Assembly: GCF_900890705.1 (NCBI RefSeq)
Contig: NZ_CAAHFH010000001.1
Location: forward strand, 124,001-188,000
Source: Pontiella sulfatireligans
Lineage (GTDB): Bacteria; Verrucomicrobiota; Kiritimatiellia; Kiritimatiellales; Pontiellaceae
Reading direction: 5' to 3'
Length of the DNA stretch: 64,000 nucleotides
The position numbers and the translations under genes are program-made. Under the pieces are notes generated by a model that saw nothing but the letters and a program-made list of their open reading frames with translations, made no database searches and was not told the origin of the DNA. Every line of letters starts with the position of its first letter. The stretch's first letter is position 1. Below, piece by piece: positions 43,406 to 53,265 of the stretch.

Positions 43406-44875
43406 ATGAACAGGAGCGGATGGTTTGCATTAGCGCTGCTGGGGGCTGTTTCGGCCTGCGCGGAAAATACCCGGCCCAACTTCGTTCTGATGATGTGCGA
43501 CGACCTTGGCTACGGGGATGTCGGGTTTAACGGCAACGACACGGTGCTGACGCCGCATCTGGACAAACTGGCAACGGATGGTGTTAACCTGACGCACTTT
43601 TATTCGATCGGTCCGGTGTGTTCGCCGACACGCACTTCGTTTGTAACTGGACGCCATTACTGGCGTATGGGCATTTGGAGTGCCAACAAAGGGCACCTGC
43701 CTAAAGAAGAGTTTACGCTGGCCAAAATGCTGAAACAGAAGGGCTACACCACTGGTCATTTCGGCAAATGGCACATGGGCACGCTTAATCCCGAAACGTC
43801 GCCTAAAGGGAAAGGGCGCATGCCGAAAAAAAACTTTGCGCCGCCGTGGGAGCGCGACTATGACCGTTCGTTTGTCATGGAAGTGGCCGTTAAAACGTGG
43901 GAGCCGACCGAAGGCCGGCAGGCAAAGGATAATCCCTATTATGAAAACGGAAAGGTGACGACAGAGAATCTGAATGGAGATACTTCCCGTATCATCATGG
44001 ATCGAGCGATTCCGTTCATTCAGGAAGCGGCAAAAAGCGACACGCCGTTTTTATCTGTAATCTGGTTTAACGCACCGCATAAAGATGTGGAAGCGGGGCC
44101 GGAGCATCTGGCCCGCTATGAAGGCTTCGGCGAAGCCGCGCATTATCTGGGCTGTATTTCCGGGGTGGATGATCAGGTCGGCCGTTTGCGGGAAGAACTC
44201 GAACGATTGGGTATCGCCGACGATACCGTCCTGTTGTTTACCAGCGATAACGGCCCGGTGGGCAACAAAGTTAAAACCCGCGAAGAATACATGAAGCAGA
44301 AGGGGCGGGTTGCTGGATCTTCTGGCGGATTCACCGGAGGCAAGCGCACGATTCATGAAGGCGGCGTCCGCGTGCCGGGACTCGCGTACTGGCCGGGCGT
44401 GACCCAACCGGGCTCTGTGATCGATGTCCCTATGTCCGTGCTCGATTATCTACCAACCATTGGAAGCTATGTGGGGGCCAAGCTGCCGGAAGACCGGATT
44501 CGCGACGGAGAAAACATCCTGCCGATCCTGAAGGGTGAAAAGAAGGTGCACGATAAATCCATTCCGTTCCGCCATCACAAACAGGCGTGGTTGGTGAAGG
44601 GGAAATATAAACTGATCATTGAGTCGGCGGATGATACGTCAAACGATCTGTTGTTTGATCTGACCACCGACAAGACAGAGGCCAATAATGTAGCGTCCCG
44701 CTATCCTGAAAAAGTGGTGGAGATGCGGAAGGAGATTCTTGCCTTCCTGGCGTCTGCGGAAAAGAGCCATGCCGGCGAAGAATACAACACGGATTTCCAA
44801 CCTGTGGAAACTTGGGTTCCGCTCGGAATCGACTATCAGGAAAGGAAGAAGAGTGGAAAAACAAAAGCTAAATAG
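43406..44875 (+). CDS. Secreted sulfatase, CSPTR type
   Basis: The 489-residue enzyme has a signal peptide (cleaved near ACA, residue 19), the metal motif NFVLMMCDDLGYGDVGFNG and formylglycine motif CSPTR (Cys72-Arg76), then FGKWHMGTLNPETS and FTSDNGPVGN. It differs from the CTPTR subgroup along its length and probably attacks another sulfate position. The gene begins five bases after the previous stop, without a strong ribosome site, so translation may be coupled. An upstream extension of the open frame into the preceding gene is not used. Confidence 0.91.
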   Translation: MNRSGWFALALLGAVSACAENTRPNFVLMMCDDLGYGDVGFNGNDTVLTPHLDKLATDGVNLTHFYSIGPVCSPTRTSFVTGRHYWRMGIWSANKGHLPKEEFTLAKMLKQKGYTTGHFGKWHMGTLNPETSPKGKGRMPKKNFAPPWERDYDRSFVMEVAVKTWEPTEGRQAKDNPYYENGKVTTENLNGDTSRIIMDRAIPFIQEAAKSDTPFLSVIWFNAPHKDVEAGPEHLARYEGFGEAAHYLGCISGVDDQVGRLREELERLGIADDTVLLFTSDNGPVGNKVKTREEYMKQKGRVAGSSGGFTGGKRTIHEGGVRVPGLAYWPGVTQPGSVIDVPMSVLDYLPTIGSYVGAKLPEDRIRDGENILPILKGEKKVHDKSIPFRHHKQAWLVKGKYKLIIESADDTSNDLLFDLTTDKTEANNVASRYPEKVVEMRKEILAFLASAEKSHAGEEYNTDFQPVETWVPLGIDYQERKKSGKTKAK

Positions 44876-44887
44876 GATGGCGAAGCT

Positions 44888-46422
44888 ATGAGATGGGTTC
44901 TTTGCATAGCATGCGCGGGGCTATTCGCAATCTCCAGTATGGCAGAAACAAAGCCGAACATTATCTATATTCTGGCCGACGACATGGGCATCGGCGATGC
45001 GCAGTGCTATACAACAGCGACTGTAAATTTCCGACGCCGAATATTGATCGTCTGGCAGCGGAGGGGATGAAGTTTACCGATGCACACACCAGCGACACGA
45101 TTTGTACGCCAACGCGCTACGGCATTCTCACGGGGCGTTATTCCTGGCGCTCGGGACTAAAGAAAGGGGTGCTGCGTGGGAATTCGCATCACTTGATCGA
45201 TCCTGCACGCGAAACGGTGGCCAGCTTCTTGAAAAAACAGGGATACGCGACAGCCTGCATCGGCAAATGGCATTTGGGCATGGAGCTGCCGAAGAAATCT
45301 AAAAAGCCGGCTAATGGCCCTGCAAGCGAGGTGTTCGGGGTTTCTGAATTTGCGCCGAACGCGTATGGATTCGATTATTCTTGGGGCGTGGAAACCTTTA
45401 ATCTGTCTCCGCACTGCTATGTGGAAAACGGGCAGGCGCTAGGTAACCTGGAATATATCGACTCCAAAGATGAAATTGCCGCGCGCGGCATTGAGGGCAA
45501 TACCGGCTGGCTTGCCGATGACTTTAATCAGACCGAGGTGCTTGAAAAAACGGCCGATAAAACCTGCGGCTGGATCCGGGAACATGCTCAGGAACCGTTT
45601 TTTGCGTATATGCCGCTGAATGCGCCGCACTATCCGTTGATGCCGCGCGATGAGTTTCGCGGCAAGAGCGGGCTCAGCCTGCACGGCGATTTTATGATGG
45701 AAGTCGACTGGGCCGTTGGTGAAGTGCTGAAAACACTCGATGAGTTGAAGCTGTCCGAGAATACGCTGGTTATCTTTACGTCCGATAACGGCATTGCGCA
45801 CAAGGTGGGCAATGCAGAAATGCAGGCCAAAGGGCATTTTTCCTGCGGGATCTACCGCGGCTGCAAGGGCAATATATGGGAAGGCGGCCATCGCGTTCCG
45901 TTTTTGGTGCGCTGGCCGGTTACTGTGAAAGCCGGGGTAGGGAACAATGACCTGATTTGCACCACCGACCTGCTCGCAACGGTCGCGGACCTGTGCAAGG
46001 TGCCGTTGGCCGAAAACACCGGCGAAGACAGTGTCAGCTTTTTACGGGCGCTGAACGGACTTCCAATCCCTGGAAATGACAGCCGTGGCATCGTACACCA
46101 TTCGGACCAAGGCACCTTTGCACTGCGTCGCGGGAAATGGAAGCTGGTTCTGGATGACGGCGGCCCTTCGCCGCGTGTTAATCCGAAAGATCAGCCGATT
46201 ATCAATTCCGATGCAACGGTGATGCTGTTCGATATGGAAACCGACGAAGTCGAATCCACCAACGTTGCGGCTCAAAAACCGGAAACGGTGGATGCCATGA
46301 TGAGAGAACTGGCTTCGATTGTTTTTAACGGCCGCAGTACGCCGGGCCCAACTCAGCAGAATGAAAAAGCATCCAAGGGGAAATGGACACAGGTTGACTC
46401 GCTTCGTTCGTATTGCAAATAA
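44888..46422 (+). pseudogene. Frameshifted sulfatase, CTPTR type C
   Basis: The region would encode a full S1 sulfatase of the same subgroup as the genes at 31818 and 37206. The first frame gives the signal peptide and PNIIYILADDMGIGDAQCY, then goes wrong. The second frame, one base out of step, continues with CKFPTPNIDRLAAEGMKF, CTPTR and the rest. The paralogue reads GDVSCYNADGKF, so an extra TA in TGCTATACAACAGC (about 45005-45012) explains the shift. It may be a true mutation, a recoded gene or a sequencing error; the rest of the gene shows no decay. Confidence 0.8.
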
Positions 46423-46433
46423 AGGGAATACCG

Positions 46434-48329
46434 ATGAAACATCAGATTATCATAGCTCTTGGACTAATTCTCGCGACGCTGGTTTCTGCGAAGGAATACC
46501 ATGTTTCAAAGCAGGGGGAGGACGGCAACTCAGGGAGTTCAAAGGCCCCCTTCTTAACCATTCAGGCGGCGGCGGATCGGGCTAAGCCCGGTGATGTCAT
46601 TACCGTGCATGAAGGTATCTATCGTGAAAAGATTGTTCCGCCCCGCGGCGGAAAGTCGGATTCAAAACGAATTACCTATCAGGCAGCAAAAGATGAGGCG
46701 GTCCACATTAAAGGGTCCGAAGTCATCACGGGCTGGGAACCGGTGGAGGGGGACGTTTGGAAAGCGATGGTTCCGAACTCATTATTTAAAGGCCATAATC
46801 CCTATCAAATCCTGATTGAGGGCGACTGGTTTAATGATCGGGATCGGATTCACCACACCGGCGAGGTGTATCTGAGTGGGAAGGCGCTGTTCGAAAGCGC
46901 CACGCTGGAAAATGTGATGAAGTCTCGGATGGTTGAAAAAGCCTACAGGCCGGAGGATTCACTGTTTACCTGGTTCTGTGAGTCGGATGGAAAAACGACG
47001 ACCCTTTACGCCAACTTCCAAGGTGCGGACCCGACTCAGGAATTGATTGAAATCAATGCCCGCAACAGCTGTTTTTATCCGGCCGAAACCGGAATTAACT
47101 ATATCACCATCCGTGGTTTTCGGATGAGTCAGGCGGCTGCAAACTGGGCGGCTCCAACCGCAGAGCAGGTGGGGTTGATTGGAACCTTCTGGAGCAAGGG
47201 CTGGATTATTGAAAACAATGTGATCAGTGATTCCAAGTGTTCCGGCATTACCCTCGGTAAAGACCGTGCATCCGGGCACAACGTTTGGACCAAAGAAAAA
47301 GAGCGGGATGGTTCCGTTTTGTATATTGAAATGATCATGAAGCTCGCTAAGGAAGGGTGGTCCAAAGAGACTGTCGGTTCCCATATTGTGCGGGGCAATA
47401 CAATTTTCAACTGCGGTCAAACAGGCATCTGCGGAAGTTTGGGATGCGCATTCAGTGAAATCAGCGGCAACCATATTTACGACATTCATACCCAAAGGCA
47501 ATTCGCTGGAGCGGAAATCGCCGGCATTAAGTTCCATGGCCCGATTGATGTGATTATTCGGAATAACCTGATCCACAATACCTTTCGGGGCATGTGGATG
47601 GATTGGATTGTTCAGGGAACGCGGGTTTCTTCCAATGTATTGTTTGATAACTACAGTTGCGATGTTCTGGCCGAGGTGAACCATGGGCCGTGCGTGTTTG
47701 ATAACAATATCTTTTTGTCCGGCCTTATCAATCGCTCACAAGGCAGTACATTTGTCCATAACCTGATTGCGGGGAAGAATGCCGTCCTGACGGGCGAGCG
47801 CTACACACCCTATAATTATCCGCATTCGACGGAAATCAAGGGGTTTGCCTTTGTTCAGTGTGGTGATGATCGTTTTTACAACAACATTTTTCTCCAGCAG
47901 GACCATCGCACCCGGAACTTTGGCACCAAAAACTATGGTCTGGGGCTTGGCGCGTTTAATAATGTTGAAAACCTATTGCCCATGTTCACAGGCGGTAATT
48001 TGTATTACAAAGGCACAGAGCCGTTCGGTTCAGAGGAAGGATCGCTTTCGGTAGAGGATGTCGATCCGGTTGCAAAAATCGTTGAAGAAGGCGGACAGTT
48101 TTTCCTTGAGATCGACCTGGATGACTCCGTATCCAGAGTAAATACGTCGTTGGTTGCCACCGAGTCGCTCGGCCAATCCTTTATTGCCCGCGCACCGTTC
48201 GAGAATCCGGATGGTTCATCCATGAAGATTAATCTCGACCTGCTGGGGAAGAAGCGGAATTCCCCGTCTCCAACGGCAGGACCTTTGGGCCAAATCGGGC
48301 CGGGTGCCAATAAAATTAGGGTGTGGTAA
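46434..48329 (+). CDS. Large secreted beta-helix protein (GH141-like)
   Basis: The 631-residue protein has a short signal peptide (about 1-19) and begins EYHVSKQGEDGNSGSSKAPFLTIQAAADRA, the DUF1565-type opening of right-handed beta-helix glycan enzymes. VITVHEGIYREKIVPPRGG and the WEPVEGDVWKA segment occur in GH141 and related families, which include fucosidases and xylanases. WSKGWIIENNVISDSKCSGITLGKD marks the helix core. The exact family cannot be settled here; polysaccharide lyases with the same fold are an alternative. It follows the sulfatase run by 11 bases. Confidence 0.6.
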   Translation: MKHQIIIALGLILATLVSAKEYHVSKQGEDGNSGSSKAPFLTIQAAADRAKPGDVITVHEGIYREKIVPPRGGKSDSKRITYQAAKDEAVHIKGSEVITGWEPVEGDVWKAMVPNSLFKGHNPYQILIEGDWFNDRDRIHHTGEVYLSGKALFESATLENVMKSRMVEKAYRPEDSLFTWFCESDGKTTTLYANFQGADPTQELIEINARNSCFYPAETGINYITIRGFRMSQAAANWAAPTAEQVGLIGTFWSKGWIIENNVISDSKCSGITLGKDRASGHNVWTKEKERDGSVLYIEMIMKLAKEGWSKETVGSHIVRGNTIFNCGQTGICGSLGCAFSEISGNHIYDIHTQRQFAGAEIAGIKFHGPIDVIIRNNLIHNTFRGMWMDWIVQGTRVSSNVLFDNYSCDVLAEVNHGPCVFDNNIFLSGLINRSQGSTFVHNLIAGKNAVLTGERYTPYNYPHSTEIKGFAFVQCGDDRFYNNIFLQQDHRTRNFGTKNYGLGLGAFNNVENLLPMFTGGNLYYKGTEPFGSEEGSLSVEDVDPVAKIVEEGGQFFLEIDLDDSVSRVNTSLVATESLGQSFIARAPFENPDGSSMKINLDLLGKKRNSPSPTAGPLGQIGPGANKIRVW

Positions 48330-48458
48330 ACAAAAGTTTAACTATGAACAGGGAGCGGCGCAGATTGCCCCGCCTCGTTCCTGTCTCAAATGAATCTGAA
48401 CTTTATGAAGTTCAATCACGTAATGTCAGAATAACTGAAAATGAAAGAAGGGAACGCC

Positions 48459-49103
48459 ATGCACACAAAGAAGATCACTGGGAAAAGCACGATGGTCTTG
48501 CTTGTGATCGGGGTAGCGTTGGGATTCATTTCGGTAGGATGGAGCGGCTCGTCCAGTGCAACGACCGAAGATGCCGCCATGGAGCCGGGCAAAAACCCGT
48601 GTATAGCGGAGATCCCCAATACCCCCAAAACCAAGAAGGGGAAAAAGGATAAGCCACAGCGTAAACCACGGCTCAAAGTTGGAGATGTTCCTCCGCCGTT
48701 CCAATCGAAGGAATGGTTGGGTGCGGAGATCCCTCCGACTTGGAAAAGCTTGAAAGGAAAGGTCGTCTTGATTGATTTTTGGGCAACCTGGTGCGAACCC
48801 TGTGTTGAAGGCATTCCAGAGATCAATGAACTCCAGGAAAAATATCGAGACCAAGGGCTGGTGGTGTTGGGAATCACGTGGGAACAAGCCGATGTGGTCC
48901 GCGAGTTCATAAAGGAGATTGAGATGAAGTATCCCGTCGGATGCGGCGGCACTCTGGCCAAGGATCTTCGCGTCAGGGGCTTCCCGTCGCTGTTCCTGTT
49001 TGGACGGGATGGAAAATTCCTCTGGAAAGGCAATCCGGCCTATGGAGAACAGGAAGTCAAAATAGTCGAAGCGTTGAAAATCCCCGTGAAGGCAACGCCT
49101 TGA
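48459..49103 (+). CDS. TlpA-like thiol-disulfide protein
   Basis: The 214-residue protein has a membrane-anchoring or cleavable N-terminal segment (KSTMVLLVIGVALGFISVGW, about 9-28) and a lysine-rich linker. The thioredoxin-fold domain carries VVLIDFWATWCEPCVEGIP, with the redox pair CEPC (WCxxC), and a cis-proline region at GFPSLFLF. TlpA proteins reduce disulfides or hold redox state outside the cytoplasm. Here it could support heme or cysteine-containing exported enzymes of the cluster; that is inference. The ATG at 48459 follows AAGGGAACGCC and is preferred to one six codons earlier. Confidence 0.82.
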   Translation: MHTKKITGKSTMVLLVIGVALGFISVGWSGSSSATTEDAAMEPGKNPCIAEIPNTPKTKKGKKDKPQRKPRLKVGDVPPPFQSKEWLGAEIPPTWKSLKGKVVLIDFWATWCEPCVEGIPEINELQEKYRDQGLVVLGITWEQADVVREFIKEIEMKYPVGCGGTLAKDLRVRGFPSLFLFGRDGKFLWKGNPAYGEQEVKIVEALKIPVKATP

Positions 49104-49170
49104 CGAGCTTCGACGTCGGACAGAATGCCGATGGAAATTTAAAATAGCCGAACCGATGAGGCAGCAACCA

Positions 49171-50463
49171 ATGAAAACCTGTTCAGTCTTCTTAGTTATA
49201 TGTGCCGTTGCAGGTGTCGCCATAGCCGCGCGATCGGAGAATCCTTCAAACAGTCAACGCGGTGATCCATTTGTTTTTTGGGACCCGATATTCGACCAAC
49301 AGCATGAGCAGACCGGCACCTATCGGGTCAGCTGCCCTGGCCTTCCTTCAGCCTTATGGAATACCATTGCGGTTCCACTGGGAGAGCAACCGGTCGATGC
49401 GCTCAAGAATCCTTTGACCTATCGGTATGGCTCCGACAAAGCCGCCGTCAAGAAGGCCAAGACCAAAAAGGAGAAGGAGGAGCTGAGCAAGTTCAGGCGA
49501 TTCGAGGGCGAACCGGTCGTTTTTACGGTTTGCGCACCCACGGACATTGAACCCGGAGAACCCCTCGGACTGATCTTTTATTTATCCCCCAAGCAAGGAG
49601 CCCTGGATAAAGATTCCGGGCATCGCTTCACGTATGTCGTCGATGACAGGCGGATGGTCACGATGACCGCCAACCTCTCAGGCAATTATGATTCGGTTGC
49701 GTGGCGGGTCGCGTGTGCATTGGCTGGGGTGGAACTGGCAAAGCGAAGGTACAACATTCGCCCCGATCGGGTCTACGCAACCGGTTCTTCTGGCGGGGGC
49801 CGGGTCACAAGCTACATCATGTTGCGCTACCCGGAAATCTTTACGGGCGCCATGCCGAATTGCGGCTTCTATTCCTTCGCGACTTGGGAGCCTTCGAACA
49901 TACCGCCGGAATCGCTTGAGCGTTTTTACACGTCCTCGCGGCTGGCCGTGATCGAAGGAAAAGATGACTTCAACCGCGCTGAATCGAAGGAAAACTACGA
50001 CTTCTATAAGGCTAAGATGTCGATGGCAACATATATAGAAGATCCCAATGCAGGTCATGGAGTCCGTGATCCCGTTTACCTCGACAAGGCTATCGATTTT
50101 CTGGACAGTCCGCTTTCGGCCGAAGGCGAAGCGGCGTGGGCGAAGATCAAGCCGGGAATCGGCGACGCGAAACGCAGGGGAGAAATACTCGCCGCCCTTC
50201 GTCCCTATCGCGGCGTAATGTTCAACCAGCCTTGGGGAGCGGAAGCCCTGCCCGCACTCAATGATTTGAGCACAGCCTATCGCGGAGAATTAAAGCAAGC
50301 GGAAGAAGCGGTCGGAGCACAGAGCCCGAAGGTGGCGAAGAAGGCTATTGATGAGTTTGAAATGGTGTGGGGAGTGGCAGCAAAAGGCGATGTTGTTCGA
50401 CTGAGGGAAAAAGTGGCCAATGGAATAGCGGGCAAGATTCAGGGAAAAAATTATGAAAAATAA
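49171..50463 (+). CDS. Secreted alpha/beta hydrolase (esterase-like)
   Basis: The 430-residue protein has a signal peptide (about 1-22). The alpha/beta-hydrolase domain has its nucleophile in YATGSSGGGRVTSY (about residues 210-223), with a late DPNAGHGVRD as the probable catalytic-histidine region. It resembles poly(3-hydroxybutyrate) depolymerase and feruloyl/acetyl esterase relatives. The C-terminal 110 residues are helical and charged. In this cluster, removing ester substituents from the polysaccharide is plausible but not shown. GAGG nine bases upstream supports the start at 49171. Its end overlaps the next gene by 11 bases. Confidence 0.72.
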   Translation: MKTCSVFLVICAVAGVAIAARSENPSNSQRGDPFVFWDPIFDQQHEQTGTYRVSCPGLPSALWNTIAVPLGEQPVDALKNPLTYRYGSDKAAVKKAKTKKEKEELSKFRRFEGEPVVFTVCAPTDIEPGEPLGLIFYLSPKQGALDKDSGHRFTYVVDDRRMVTMTANLSGNYDSVAWRVACALAGVELAKRRYNIRPDRVYATGSSGGGRVTSYIMLRYPEIFTGAMPNCGFYSFATWEPSNIPPESLERFYTSSRLAVIEGKDDFNRAESKENYDFYKAKMSMATYIEDPNAGHGVRDPVYLDKAIDFLDSPLSAEGEAAWAKIKPGIGDAKRRGEILAALRPYRGVMFNQPWGAEALPALNDLSTAYRGELKQAEEAVGAQSPKVAKKAIDEFEMVWGVAAKGDVVRLREKVANGIAGKIQGKNYEK

Positions 50464-51667
50464 ACGAAGGGCCTATCTGTTGTTTTTAGGGTTTGTTGTG
50501 ACGGTTCTCGCCGAACCAGCAGAGCAAGATTTTTATAAAGATACTATTCAGCAAGTCAGCAGGTCGGTGAATCTGGTTAAGGATTATGGAGCGAGCGGAT
50601 CGGACGACGCGGATGACTCAGCGGCTTTGCAGAAAGCGGTCGACGAGATGACGGTGCTGCCGGATGGCGGTAAAATCATGATTCCCCAAGGCCGGTTTAT
50701 TCTGGACGACATTCAGATCAAATCGAATGTCCACATTGAGGTTGATCCGGAAGCGGTGCTGGTTCCTCCTGGGCTTGGAATTATGTTTTCGATGGGCAGG
50801 GACGCGGCTGCGAATAACTGCAGTATCCGGGGGGCTGGAGGTCGGCGATATACGGTGGATCTTACATCGATTCCTGCCGGGCGCACGATGCGGATGGGCT
50901 TTGTGAATTGCAAGGACGTGGATAATTTCATGATTTCGGATTTTAATGTCCTGGATAATTTCACCGCGCTTTCATCCCTGACGTTTAATCTGGCCGAACG
51001 GGACGGCAACTATTTCCGAGCTCGGAACGGAGTCGTCAAAAACGGGAATGTGGATAAAGGGCATTATGGCTACGGGGTTGTTCAGGCGCAGGCCGGATAT
51101 AACATTCTGTTTAAAGATCTTTCAGCAACCGGGGGAATCACCCTGCGTCTGGAAACCGGTGCCAAAGGGGTGACCTTTGCCCCGGCGGATATGAATCTGG
51201 ATCAGATCTTCGGCCGGAACATTTCAATTGCCAACGGGCACGGCGGCGTCATGATGGGATCCCATGTTCGACAGAACGGGCACGTTGATATTGATGGCGT
51301 TTATGCTGAAAGTGCGATTCTAGCCGCTTCGGCGGGGGTGGGGTTTGCGAACGCCGAGCAGGTCGCTGCGGGGCTCAAGCCAGGACGCTTTGCTCCCTCC
51401 AGCATCATCAGGAATGTGCATGCGGTTTATGGGGAAAAGGCGCAGCTCAAGCCTAAGAATTTCCCGGAGGTTCCAGCACCGCTTCAGGATCGCATTTCAA
51501 AAACGTTGAACCCGGACGGTGTCAGTTACGACGGCCCTTCGGTTGCCGCTGCCGCCACCACAGATCCTAAGATCAGAATACTCAATGTGACCATGGAAGG
51601 ATTTGAGCATCAGCCCGATCGGATCATCACGGAACGGAAGAGGCCATGGAGAAAGGGCAGGAACTAG
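50453..51667 (+). CDS. Beta-helix protein, GH82-like, copy 3
   Basis: The 404-residue secreted beta-helix protein has the signature GYGVVQAQAG, then LRLETGAKG and GSHVRQNG. The distance from Gln to Glu is 23 residues, exactly that of Q222 and E245 in the Alteromonas enzyme, and the histidine in GSH lies 37 residues after the Glu. The residue two after the Glu is glycine, not aspartate. It is more distant from copies 1 and 2 than they are from each other. Its start overlaps the end of the esterase gene, so coexpression is expected. Confidence 0.66.
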   Translation: MKNKRRAYLLFLGFVVTVLAEPAEQDFYKDTIQQVSRSVNLVKDYGASGSDDADDSAALQKAVDEMTVLPDGGKIMIPQGRFILDDIQIKSNVHIEVDPEAVLVPPGLGIMFSMGRDAAANNCSIRGAGGRRYTVDLTSIPAGRTMRMGFVNCKDVDNFMISDFNVLDNFTALSSLTFNLAERDGNYFRARNGVVKNGNVDKGHYGYGVVQAQAGYNILFKDLSATGGITLRLETGAKGVTFAPADMNLDQIFGRNISIANGHGGVMMGSHVRQNGHVDIDGVYAESAILAASAGVGFANAEQVAAGLKPGRFAPSSIIRNVHAVYGEKAQLKPKNFPEVPAPLQDRISKTLNPDGVSYDGPSVAAAATTDPKIRILNVTMEGFEHQPDRIITERKRPWRKGRN

Positions 51668-51777
51668 AACAGTTCCGGCTATTATGCACAGAATGAGAGG
51701 GGAGACTGTTTCGGTTGCTTCTTTCGGCTTGTATAAGGAATAGACGAGTTAAACATACCTTGAACAGGAGAAGGAAG

Positions 51778-53265
51778 ATGGCCAAGACAGCATGGTTTTT
51801 ATTGTGTTTTACGGTTCTGCTGAATACGCAGGCAAAGGCGGAGGAGTTCCGCTACGAACCCGACTGGGATTCGATTCGCAGCCATTATCAGGTGCCGGAA
51901 TGGTTCAGGGATGCCAAGTTCGGCATTTTCCTGCATTGGGGCCCGTACGCTGTTCCGGCCTATGGCGGCGAAAAATATCCCAAATACATGTACTACAAAG
52001 GTCGCGAGAAGCACGGCTACAACCACTTTAAGCATCACGAGGAAACCTACGGGAAGCATTCTGAGTTCGGTTACAAGGATTTTATTCCTATGTTCAAGGC
52101 TGAAAACTTCAATGCTGAAGAATGGGTGGCTCTGTTCAAGGAAGCAGGGGCAAAATATGTGGTTCCGGTTGCTGAGCACCACGATGCCTTCGCCATGTAT
52201 GCCTCGAAGCATACCAAGTGGAATGTAGCGGAAATGGGGCCGAAGAAGGACACCATGCGCATGCTGGCCGATGCGACCCGCGCAGCGGGCCTGAAGTTCG
52301 GTGCGTCGTCGCATTATGCCAATAGCAGAAACTATTACAGTAAAAAGGACCCGAGCTGGGATACCAGTGATCCGGCAAATCAGGGCCTTTACTGGAAGGC
52401 CTCGGAAAAGGGGCTGGCAGAGCCCAGCCAGGAATTTAAGGACCACTGGTGGGATCGCACTACCGATATCATCGACCAGTACGAGCCGGATGTTCTCTGG
52501 TTCGACTTTGGTCTCGACAAGCCCGGCTGGCAGAGCGTGCACAAGAAAATTCTCGCCTACTACTACAACAAGGGACTCGATTGGAACAAGGGCGTCGTTT
52601 TTCAGGACAAGAACATGAAAGGCGCAAAATCGTTCCCCGAAGATTTGATTGTGCTTGATATCGAACGTGGTCGCATGTCGGACATTCGCGAGCTTCCGTG
52701 GCAGACCGATACCGCGGTCGGCAAACGTTCGTGGGGCTACATTAAGAATGAGGAATACAAAACGTCCGGATACCTGATCGACGAGCTGATCGATATCGTC
52801 AGTAAAAACGGATGTCTGCTGCTCAATATTGGGCCCAAGGCCGACGGCACGATTCCGGATCAGGACCAAGCGATCCTGAAAGAAATCGGTGTATGGATGA
52901 CGCTCAACGGAGAGGCCATCTACAGTACGCGCCCGTGGAAAATTTACGGCGAAGGCCCCACGAAGGTTGCATCCGGAAACCATTCCGAGAGTGAAAATGC
53001 AGACAACGTTGCGGCCGACATCCGCTTTACTGTCAATGGGGACGTACTCTATGCCACTTCGCTGGGTTGGCCTGAAGATGGTGTCTTTACCGTTACATCA
53101 CTGGCTAAAGGGAATCCGCATGAATCCCGGAAAATTAAGTCGGTCGAATTCATCAGCGGCTCCAATAAGACCAAATGGAAGCAGACGGCCGATGGATTGC
53201 GCATCAGCGTAAAAGGGAATCAACCCTGTGAAGCAGCGTACGTCTTTAAAATAGAGTTTAAATAA
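51778..53265 (+). CDS. GH29 alpha-L-fucosidase, copy 1
   Basis: The 495-residue secreted enzyme (signal about 1-21) has the GH29 fold. EFRYEPDWDSIRSHYQVPEWFRDAKFGIFLHWG opens the TIM barrel with the conserved HWG, VAEHHDAFAMY is the fucose-binding His pair, and LWFDFGLDKPG contains the expected nucleophile Asp243. The C-terminal part (about 400-495) is the usual beta-sandwich. It hydrolyses terminal alpha-L-fucose with retention. Ribosome site AGGAGAAGG and the signal peptide fix the start at 51778. It overlaps the next sulfatase by one base (TAATG), a sign that desulfation and fucose release are coupled. Confidence 0.9.
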   Translation: MAKTAWFLLCFTVLLNTQAKAEEFRYEPDWDSIRSHYQVPEWFRDAKFGIFLHWGPYAVPAYGGEKYPKYMYYKGREKHGYNHFKHHEETYGKHSEFGYKDFIPMFKAENFNAEEWVALFKEAGAKYVVPVAEHHDAFAMYASKHTKWNVAEMGPKKDTMRMLADATRAAGLKFGASSHYANSRNYYSKKDPSWDTSDPANQGLYWKASEKGLAEPSQEFKDHWWDRTTDIIDQYEPDVLWFDFGLDKPGWQSVHKKILAYYYNKGLDWNKGVVFQDKNMKGAKSFPEDLIVLDIERGRMSDIRELPWQTDTAVGKRSWGYIKNEEYKTSGYLIDELIDIVSKNGCLLLNIGPKADGTIPDQDQAILKEIGVWMTLNGEAIYSTRPWKIYGEGPTKVASGNHSESENADNVAADIRFTVNGDVLYATSLGWPEDGVFTVTSLAKGNPHESRKIKSVEFISGSNKTKWKQTADGLRISVKGNQPCEAAYVFKIEFK

